Of a DNA stretch of 64,000 bases, positions 48,048 to 64,000 are shown one piece after another. Made by a program: the position numbers and the translations under genes. Numbering within the stretch: the stretch's first letter is position 1; the number at the start of each line of letters is the position of its first letter. The notes beneath the pieces were generated by a model. The model saw nothing but the letters and a program-made list of their open reading frames with translations, ran no database searches and had not been told where the DNA came from. Source of the DNA: Elysia chlorotica (lineage: Eukaryota > Mollusca > Gastropoda > Plakobranchidae); NCBI GenBank assembly GCA_003991915.1, contig RQTK01000798.1, positions 127,137 to 191,136 of the forward strand. Direction: 5' to 3'.

Positions 48048-48374
48048 ATGAATCCTGAGAGTTTTTGTTGTCTGTGGGTAGCCAGAACATATTAAGGGTA
48101 CAGAATCTCAAATGTAGTTGCAGACTGCCAACACCTATTTTATTATTTGTATTCTCCATTCCATTGCCTCTGCATCTGGTGATTGATTTTTTAAAATCCC
48201 ATCTGGACTCATCAACTGATTTCATTGTTGACCCAACAACTGAATGGTAATCTGCCTGCTCCCGGACTAAATCCAACTACTGGCATTACCTTTGGCAACA
48301 CAACATAACATTGTTTTCATCCGTGCTGACTCAAATCGGTTCCATGCTGTTTGGACCATCCCCTCTTGGTCGTC

Positions 48375-55436
<7,062 letters not shown>

Positions 55437-56384
55437 GTAAGTGTAACACTAATTATCTATCACTGTTGTTATTGTGGTTTTTTGTTGTTGTTTTTTCGCT
55501 GTATGTTTTTGTTTTGGTAGTTTTTTCGCTGTTTTCTCTCCTATGTAAAAAAAAAAAAGGTGCAAACTCATTGAAACACATTGAATGATTTAATATCTTT
55601 CCTTCCCTCCCTCTTCCTCTCGATAGAAATCATGATGTGCTTCATATTAAGTGCCTTGCTTATTTTTTTACACGAAAAACAAACCTTTGGTAAGAGTGTA
55701 TCTAGGTATGTAATCGGCACAAAGGTTAACGGTATTGAACTTTTTTTTATTGTATAAAAAGGTTTCCGCAGCACACACCCGAACGGCTACACAGCTTTCG
55801 TGAAAGTCATAATTCTTTCTCTGTTTAGCGAAGAGGGTAAACAGCTTAGATAAATAAGACTGGTACTTTGCACAATTGTAAACTACCCCGTAACAATAAC
55901 CCATGTATTTTTCATCGATGAAAGTGTGACCTGGCTGTTTAGGTTTCTTTTGGTGGAGATAAAAACTGTAACATGTTTGATGATATGGGGTTTGATCATC
56001 AATTGGCTAAGCTCTCGTTCCTAGACCCACCAATTAGATATGTTTTTGTTATTGTTGTGGTTGCTTTCTGTCATTCCACTTTCTTAACAATGTGCATCTA
56101 TGTACACTTTCATGATTTCTAGCTCTGTGATCATTATCTGAATACTTCTTTTCGTCCACAAAAACTTTTTTTTCCCACGTGATTTCATATTTCGGCGGGA
56201 TTTTTTTAAATTATTTTTTTAAATATTGAAGCAAATAGCTTAATATGGCTTACAGAATATGATCATTGTCACCGATTTAATGAAGTCGTACATGACCTCA
56301 ATGGTCAATACAGATTTATTTACTTCACAAATAACAAGAGCAAGCCATACTTGTTAGGATCTGGAAGGCCTACTTTACTTGTTG
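55437..56384. other. Intronic or downstream AT-rich DNA
   Basis: No further exon with the required phase 1 entry was found. A short open stretch at 55979 (MFDDMGFDHQLAKLSFLDPP) lacks splice signals. Confidence 0.35.
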
Positions 56385-57440
56385 CGTATGTGTGAAGCAT
56401 AATATCATCTTCTCCCTTGTGTATTTGTTTGGGTATTTTTTTCCTATGAATGTAACTGCTGATACAACTGTGATCACTCAAGCACTGTTTAAGAATGTAT
56501 GCCAACATAAAAGATTTCAGGTCTAAATTTTTTCAGCAGAGATAAATCTACTAGACTTGTTAAGTCACGCATAATTTTCCTGGATTACGTCCCTTCGCCA
56601 GCCCTTGCGGAAGCTTAATTGTAAAAATGGAACTTCCATCAATTACAATGTAGTGCTCATTTTGTTAGACTTGTGTATGTATTTCTCATCTGCACTGTAA
56701 TCTTTATTTGTACCCTTGAAAAGTCTAATCATAAAGCGCAATGACACACAACCCCCTTGCTGTTTGTCTCATAAAATCAGTTACTGTGGCAATGACTACA
56801 ATCTGTATTCTTTGTTGTTGTTTTTTGTTTGTTTTGTTTTCGTTTTTGTTTTGTTGCTGTTGTTTTTTTTTTTGCTTGTTTGTTGTTGTTTTTTGTTTTG
56901 TTTTCTTGTTGTTGTTGTTTTGTTTTGTTTGTTGTTTGTTGTTTTATTCATCTTCTCCCTTATTTATTTGTTTGTATATTTTTTTCCTATGCGTATGTGT
57001 GAAGCATAATTTCATCTTCTCCCTTATTTATTTGTTTGTATTTTTTTTTTCCTATGAACGTAACTGCTGATATAACTTTGATCGCTCCAGCACTGTTTAA
57101 GAATGCATGCCAACCATAGCTTGATGCCAACATAAAAGATTCCAGGTCTAAATATTTTCAGCAGAGATAAATCTACTAGACTTGTTAAGTCACGCATAAT
57201 TTTCCTGGATTACGTCCCTTCGCCAGTCCGTGCGGCAGCTGAATCGTAAAAATGAAACTTCCATCTCAATGTCTCATTTTCTAAGACTTGTATATGTATT
57301 TCTCATCTGCACCGTCATCTTTATTTGTACCGCTAACAAGTCTAATGATAAAGTGTGATGACACACAACCACCTTGCTGTTTGTCTCATAAAAATCAGTT
57401 ATTGTGGCAATGACTACAATCTGTATTCTTTGTTGTTTTT
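56385..57440. repeat. Segmental tandem duplication of about 430 bp with T/G-rich tails
   Basis: Copy 1 (about 56385-56820) and copy 2 (about 56993-57434) share long stretches, for example GCAGAGATAAATCTACTAGA and GGCAATGACTACAATCTGTA, at roughly 90% identity. Each is followed by a long TTTG/TTGTTG-rich tract. A partial third piece lies at 56949-57000. Confidence 0.85.
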
Positions 57441-60400
57441 TTTTGTTTTTTTTTAGTTTTTGTTTGTTTGTTGTTTTTATTGTTTTGTTTGTTTGTTGTT
57501 GTTTTTGTTGTTGTTTTGTTTTTTGTTTTTGTTTTTTTGTTTGTTTTTTTTTTTTTTGGGGGGGGGATCTTTACCCGTTTCTCTTTTATATAGTTTTTAG
57601 TTTTTGTATCATGGCATTAATTTTTTTTTAAAAACATTCGACGGCGTGGATTTTTTTTCTGGCCCACGTGTGTCAACATAGCAGGGAATGGGTTGCTGAG
57701 GTTCTTATATCAAGGCGAAAGTAGACTGCGGCGAGGAAACCTACATTAAACGTCGTTTGCCTTGTATCATCAGAACTCTTAGTACAATCAGAACTCTCGG
57801 TTCTGTGTTTGTAGGTTGAAGTTGGAAATCATAAGTGGCATTTTGCCATGTTCATGTTTTAAAGCATGCAATGTTTGTCACTCTTACGACTTTAAATATG
57901 CTTGATGCGTCAGTCCCACACTTAGCCCTTGAAATCGAAGAATTTACTCTTTTTTTTACCCTTTTTTGTTCCGAAACTTTGCGTCAATCCTCATTTACTA
58001 CCCAACCACATTTTATATTTAAAATGTGAGGGTTTAAGTTGTTGTCTTTTTGTATTTTTCAGTCGTCCTATTTTTAAATTAATAAAATTAAGAAAGAATG
58101 ATAAATATTCTATCGAGCACAAAATAGTCTATTTTGAACTGTGTCTCACAGTATTTTTAAACTTGACTTAGATATTGAATATCACGTAGGTCGTTCTCGC
58201 TGACCAACTTACTGAACTTACAACCACACCGCGTTTTAAACAATTCAATGCATAAATAGGAAAAAGGGCTTCCATTACATGTATTGTATTCACTCCACAT
58301 TTTACACATCAGCAGACAACTGGTTTAGTAGAACGTTGGAGATATAAACAATCTCGACTTTTAGAGACTAACGGGCTTGATTAACCTTCCTTACATGCAC
58401 ATTTACGCTAAATTATGCTGAGCGAGAGAGGGAGGGAGTCAGACAGAAAAAAATACAATTTTATGAAAAAATTATACTAAGAAAGGTGAGGGAGGGGAAG
58501 GAGAACACGTCCATTCTTTTAGAAAAAAATGGAAAGTGATATGTTCTGTTGTTCTGTCTCAGATATAAGAATCGTCTCGTCTTCATTTAACTTTTCTCCG
58601 TAATCATAATATATTTTCTTTGTTGGTGAGGGAGGGGGGAAGGGTATTTTTTCCTAGCCCTGTGTTGCGTTTACTAAGCGCTACTTTAAAAAAAAAAAGG
58701 ATTTTGTTTGAATTCGTGAATGTTATTAAAAAATGTAACAAGACATAATAATGCAACTAGAACCCAGTGAAACGAACGCTGGTTTACCGCACCATGATGT
58801 TTAAATAATTAATTGCATTTTTATTTATATGTTTCTGTTACAGAGTGATGTGCGGTAACATCTTTTCAGCATAATTATCCTTCGCTGTGCAAATGAGCCA
58901 TCTATGTCAATATTATTGTATATTAATCACATCTCTCTCTCTCTCTCTTTTTCGCTCTTTCCCTCTTTATATTTATTATTAATTTTGTTGAGGTGGGTGA
59001 ACTAGCAAATTACGTTGTACCACAATGCTGCTTCGGAGAAGCGATTTTCTAAACACTGCTTGACAAGGGATGGATACCAAGCAGCCTGAGAACCATTTGT
59101 CATTAAAATTATTATTAATTTAATTATAGGTGAAATAGCTTCGGAATACGTATATATTGCTTCTCCGTACTAGTACGTTCAAAAGTTCATATTAATTGAT
59201 ATTAACTTGATGTGTTTTTTCCCTCGTTTGCAATTATGTATTTTGGCTCTTAATAACTATCACATGATATGATAAAGGTCTCCTTGAAAGTGTTTTAGGT
59301 TGGCAGTTATTACAAGAAATGCCAGGAAGTAAACTGTCTTATGGATACGAATTTGTGTTATCGATTCTGATTAACTTGATTCCAATCCAAAGTGGATTAT
59401 GATTTCACAGAATTATTTATCTCTATTGATCATGATGGCCAAGCGTTGAAGTTACTATTTTTGAAAAGATGGAACTGGAAGATATTTTTTTTTAACAACA
59501 AAAGAAATAATAAATATACATATGAGAAAAATGTTACTTTGAAAACATCTTTGTAAATAAATTTTTGCTCTATGTGTTTTTATTATTCTAGATCATTTTG
59601 CCCTCTAACAAAAGTAACATAAAGAGAAGTCTATAGATCTAGGCCCACAGCTCGTTTCCTTTATTGCGAAGGGAAACCACATTATTTGTTTACAGACATG
59701 TAACAGTACCGCTGGAATGTCAGCACGCTCTGTATCACCCCCTACTTGTCACCAACAGGTGTGGCCCACTGCCTTCAATACTGTCTTTATGATACATACG
59801 ACGATAACATGTGACCTTATCATGACTTCTAGGCATGGGACTTTAGCTACGCTACTCTGGGTTAGAGCAATGATCAGACACAGGTGTGGGTTCCCTTGCC
59901 ATTCGTCGTCGCCTTCGATATGGGCCCAGTTATCGCAGGACCTCTACTGAGCAGGCCTAGTTTGCCCATACATCATTACATGTAGCGCCGTGTTTGACTT
60001 TTCTAGGGTGGCCATCTGATGGTGAAGCAGAGAGCGCCTGCGCCTTTCTGTGCCATTAATTGATAAGTATAATACGATTGAGCTATGGAGAGCTTGAGTG
60101 TACGAAGTGCTTTTCCATAGTTAGTGAAACAGATAGCCCTAAGCGGGCATGATTTGCCAAACATTTAAAAGACAATAACATATACTGACCGTAGCGTGTC
60201 ATTTTGTTGTTGTTGTTTTTTTTTTACATGTTGTTGTTTTTTTTTTTTTTTTTGTTTTGTTAGAGACAGATCAAGACGATCATTAATGTAAAGCACATCA
60301 TGTAATACCCCGCTCCCATGATCGCAGAGTAGTGAAAAGCTCCTCGGTCCAAAGGAAAATTATACTGACTGTATTTGGGTGTGTAAAAGCTTTAGCTCAA

Positions 60401-61882
60401 TTTGTCGGCATGGATTTGTTTTTAGTTTAATTGTTAGTGGGAACTAGACGATAAGGTTGCGCTGAATCTTCTTTCCACATATGTGTAGAATTTTTAAATA
60501 TTGATGAATCTTAATTTATTGCATATTCATCTTTACTTTGATTAGGGATACAATGTTCACAAACGTTTCTTAAAAATATCGTGAACAGCCTATTGGAATT
60601 TTCGATCTCGATGTGAGAAGCATAGTCTGCATTTCCACCAGTCACCGCTACGTACCCATATCGTTGTTGTAAATTTAACATCACGAAACCCTTGGCCTTG
60701 CGCGCCTCCTGACTGCTTGATCCCGCCCCGCATGTTCCGATTGTCTAGCTCAAAGAGAAAGAGCAAAAAATGTAAACTACTGCGCGCAGTGAAGGGTGAA
60801 ATGTTGGATGTCACTCGTCCCGTGACACTGACAATAGGCACAGGTTGTAATGATAAGTTGGACGTGAGTCAATTTTGGTTACTACACCACAGAACGGTTT
60901 AGGTTATTGGACGACCAGACTCCACAGGTGTCGCCTCGTGATGCTTATTTGTACGCTGGTGCAAATAACCATAAACAGATGGTATTGGACCCGTATCGGT
61001 TACACCTACCTATCTACACATGGTTGGTGTTTACTGCAATGTAGTTAGAAGCACCCACGGCGATCGCATCAGGGGAGATCAAAGTATTAGTGTTTAGGGT
61101 CGTGGACGCGCACATGTCTGTTTTCATTGTAGAGTGGACTCATCAGAACATGGTAGACATAGATCTAGTGTCTGTGTTGAATAACAGTGAGCGCATTAGA
61201 AATTCTGGAACAGCTGATACGACACACCGAAATAGTTCTCTTATGATAATTAAATGTTGAGACCTAAATGTGGACCACATACTTCCTCATTTTTAAGTCG
61301 GCATGTGTTAAAGAATACTGTTAGTTCATAGTTTATTTCATATGGATTGCTTTCTACAATTTTTCTCAATTGAAGTGTTGAAAAGTTGTGTTGCGAGAGA
61401 CCTTAGTTTCTCATTTAGAATCTCTACACCTGTGAACAAATCTTAAATTAGTTTCTTTTATTGTTCCTCGAATGGGTTCAAAGGTTCCGAAGAGGAAATG
61501 TTGAACGTAACGTCAATATTATTCAGTCATTTTTATTAGGTTCTTTAAATTTATTCTGTGATCTAGTGGCAAAGGGTCCAAAGTTTGTTGGTGTTGAAAA
61601 TAGTTACTTTTACATTATTATTTTTTGTTGTTGTTGAAAGGATAGCAACAGTACTAAAATAGTGCCTTACATTTGTGGCTTGCAAATTGCTCATATTGTG
61701 CTCTAATTGTCAACCTGGCCCATCAATCTGCTTTTGCATTATTCCACTATAGCAAGTCCCCGATTCAGGAAGCGCTGTTTTCGACCTCTCTTCGGGTAAC
61801 TCTGTGGTAGAAAAAGAGTCAAGCCATCGGGTTTTCCCAGACTCTTTCAAGAACTGTTCTGTGGCGCGCGTATTCATTTGTA
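57441..61882. other. Intergenic or intronic DNA
   Basis: T- and TTG-rich tracts (to 57580), AT-rich DNA, and less AT-rich patches at about 59680-60060 and 60590-60900. These patches stay open for short stretches but give no splice-consistent exon. I see no supportable gene. Confidence 0.4.
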
Positions 61883-61883
61883 A

Positions 61884-62143
61884 GCCGGAAAGGCGGTGGC
61901 TCAATGGTAGAGCGCGGGACTTTAATTGCGAAGTCTCTGGTTCGATGCTCGATCCGATACGACCGATAGCCGTGTTTCTTCTTGCTTGTGTCGGTATAAT
62001 GTGACCAGATCAGGCATAAGTCATAGCATCCCCGTTCTGTCTGCTTGGCGACACGTAAAATTGTCATGCATTGGCTTCGGATCCTGTCCGCGATATGTGG
62101 CAGGCTAGTTTATTTTTATTGCCCGTTGAAAAAAAAAAAAACT
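61884..62143 (+). mobile_element. tRNA-headed SINE with A-rich end
   Basis: The head is well preserved: box A GTGGCTCAATGGTAGAGCGC and box B GGTTCGATGC. The core is CGGTATAATGTGACCAGATC and the tail includes GATATGTGGCAGGCTAG, ending in an A run at 62130-62141. Confidence 0.82.
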
Positions 62144-63504
62144 CCGATTTGTCAAAAGAATGGAATTGGTGTTGTTTGTTTGACATCTCTCAAAGTTCCG
62201 CACTAAACATCACAAACGCGTAGAGGGCAAATGTCTCTTTAGGCTCAAATGGGAAACGATCCCATCCTATCATCTGTGAACTAGGCTGGGATTGAACGGG
62301 GTACCTCTTTGTGTCTATTTCCAGAGACTGAGATATGCTACGACACTCAGTGCCTAGCATTGTCTGTAACTGTAAATAAACTGTGAAGGATAAGTTATGC
62401 CTCGGGATCTCTTCCAGAAATGTAATATATATATAGTAGAATAATGATAAAATACCCTGACACTGTTATTATTGTTTAAAGTGGTTTTGTTACATAGATC
62501 ATCGTAAAGCAAGTTAACATTTTCTCAAATGATGGCGTCCGATATCTGGAGATAATCTTACTTCGATTCATTATCTGTTCGATTTAATATAAAAGACAAT
62601 CTTTTTTTTCCTGTAATGTTTTCGAGTATAAAATTAAAAAATGTAGAGACGTCAGCTTAAAGCATATTAAAGCTATAGTAGTGTGTTTCATATAATTTTC
62701 CTATGGGCAAAAGCAAAATGTATTTAAAAAAAAATCTGTTAGTCTGTTAACCAATTTTATTGCATCCTCATCGCCGTGCCATCCTTGGAATAATGTGTGC
62801 TGAGATATATATTTTTTTTCGGTGTACATATAGTGTTTGTTTAGATAATTTCACATAAAATGAAGGCACGTTAACAAGTGAATATGCTTGTCATATTCAT
62901 TTAGTTCAACAAAATTTTTAAAGCTTTGATACATTTTCGACATTGTTCCCATTTAGCCCATGCGCCGACGCAGGTCGATTGAACCCAAATATTTACTTAG
63001 CCTTTTGTCAATCTACAAATCCCTGTGAAGAGCTCATTGTGTGCGATTTCGTCCTCCACACTGTACTGTGTATGTATGTGTAATACCACACAATTGTTTA
63101 TTTACGGTGACACATGGTGTATGACATCTATGCCATCCTGGAGGTGGTATTGTGTACCAGTACCAGTGCCCGCCTCACGCCTACACTTTCTAAGGTTAAT
63201 AGCTAATTAAGTTAGCTCTTGGTCCCCACAACCTAGTCTTTCAAGCAGCAAACAATATGGCCCCCAAAAAACAGAAATTTTTATATTGGCCGCCCACTTT
63301 GGCCCTCATATCGGACGATATTGATTTTCAAAATTGTTAGAAATACTTTAACGATTGGATCCGCCGATTGCCGTTCCTTCAATGTAGGCAAGTCTTCTTG
63401 GTTGTGTGAATGGTACATCTAACATCTTCTACTCCACCGTCATAGAATCGGTTTTCTTTTCCATGAATAAAGGTTTTCACCCTCATTTTTCTAATGACCG
63501 TAGT
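62144..63504. other. Intergenic DNA
   Basis: A weak tRNA-like stretch on the minus strand (about 62270-62350, GTTCAATCC box-B-like) may be another old SINE. The rest is AT-rich and unassigned. Confidence 0.35.
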
Positions 63505-64000
63505 GTATGGCTCTGCAAGACCATCGTATATAAAAACGCTAGACACTATACACCACCAAGGCTGCGTCTCAGCCTTGGAGCCTTTCGTACCACGCCGGTA
63601 GAAAGCCTTTAAGTAGCTGCAGACGAACCGTCCTTGTCAGAAAAAAAAGAGTCAAACTATCCTTACAATATGCCGTCAATCTAAAATCTAATCCTGACAA
63701 TCCACCTGTTCACCCTGTTTTCCACCCAGCTTATGTGTCTTCACCGAACGCGATTCAACAGCTCCTTCTGAAAATCGACTTCGATACTAGCTATATTCAA
63801 GAAGACACTTTTTGGAAATCTCTCCTTGGACGCTGGAAAGACCAGGCAGCTCTCCAGAAGGGCAAAACCCGTCCAGAAGTACATAGAGAAAAGTTCGAAC
63901 AAAACATAGAGAACCATTCTGATCATTATCTACCTTTCACTGACGGGTCTAAAGATGAGGCCTGTGTTGGAGCTGCCTGCCACTCATCCTCAGCAAATAA
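63505..64000 (+). mobile_element. 5'-truncated non-LTR retrotransposon (RT end and RNase H), cut by the window edge
   Basis: Frames in order read VVYGSARPSYIKTLDTIHHQ (from 63510), then, after a frameshift, RLSLGAFRTTPVESL, a stop, and DEPSL. After another shift they read YAVNLKSNPDNPP and an open stretch ending in YLPFTDGSKDEACVGAACHS at the window edge. The LGAFRTTPVESL and FTDGSK motifs are typical of I/Jockey-type elements whose second ORF ends in an RNase H domain. At least two frameshifts and one stop show that this copy is inactive. Confidence 0.85.

Noticed and set aside
55979..56040. Possible exon MFDDMGFDHQLAKLSFLDPP
   Set aside because: There is no acceptor or donor in a suitable place, and it does not fit the phase of the preceding exon.
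59717..59950. Possible exons in the less AT-rich patch
   Set aside because: All acceptor choices consistent with phase 1 run into stops within about ten codons.
60590..60902. Overlapping frames on both strands in a GC-rich patch
   Set aside because: No splice-bounded open exon and no recognisable domain.
61890..61950. Possible tRNA gene with good A and B boxes
   Set aside because: The arms do not close into a full cloverleaf, and the sequence continues into the shared SINE body.

Overview
This is a eukaryotic genomic window, most likely from a gastropod mollusc (inference). It is AT-rich and mostly non-coding. It has GT-AG introns, long microsatellites (CT, ACT, AAT, TTC/GAA, ATCT), two assembly gaps, and several copies of one tRNA-headed SINE. 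It also holds decayed Ty3/gypsy and non-LTR retrotransposons and an intronless, tandemly copied nicotinic-type channel gene. No bacterial operons, rRNA genes, convincing tRNA genes or CRISPR arrays were seen.

Left end (about 2.0-5.1 kb, + strand): a small, complete-looking spliced gene that simple ORF calling misses. It has a TATA box, a noncoding first exon, three coding exons with matching splice phases and an ATTAAA poly(A) signal. It encodes a 67-residue secreted peptide with a 20-residue signal sequence and a short acidic mature part with two cysteines. I do not recognise the family. It is followed by TTC repeats, a degenerate minisatellite and a 17-bp satellite whose end has been duplicated together with its unique flank (6.2-7.8 kb).

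Middle (8-31 kb): I can support no protein gene here. The region is AT-rich DNA with microsatellites, short tandem duplications, a GC-rich stem-loop (11.1 kb) and a SINE (18.2 kb).

Core (31.5-38.8 kb): two intronless Cys-loop receptor genes in the same orientation, 4,858 bp apart. The 1,302-bp duplicated unit differs at five single bases plus one 23-bp block. Copy 1 has an ordinary signal peptide. Copy 2 has lost the original start and 3' flank, gained a new in-frame start, and sits between imperfect 29-bp direct repeats. Two of its three point amino-acid changes are a reciprocal Gly/Arg swap in the ligand-binding loop C. Motifs predict a cation channel that lacks most of the acetylcholine-binding aromatic cage.

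40.1-42.4 kb (- strand): a decayed Ty3/gypsy element with gag zinc knuckles, RT and RNase H but no integrase seen.

Right end (48-64 kb, + strand): the 5' part of a multi-exon gene of unknown function. A start exon at 48.4 kb and an alternative start exon at 51.4 kb both splice in phase 2 to a common exon at 55.3 kb; the rest of the gene was not found. Its introns contain several SINEs, one with a perfect 10-bp target-site duplication. The window ends inside a 5'-truncated non-LTR retrotransposon carrying RT and RNase H sequence.
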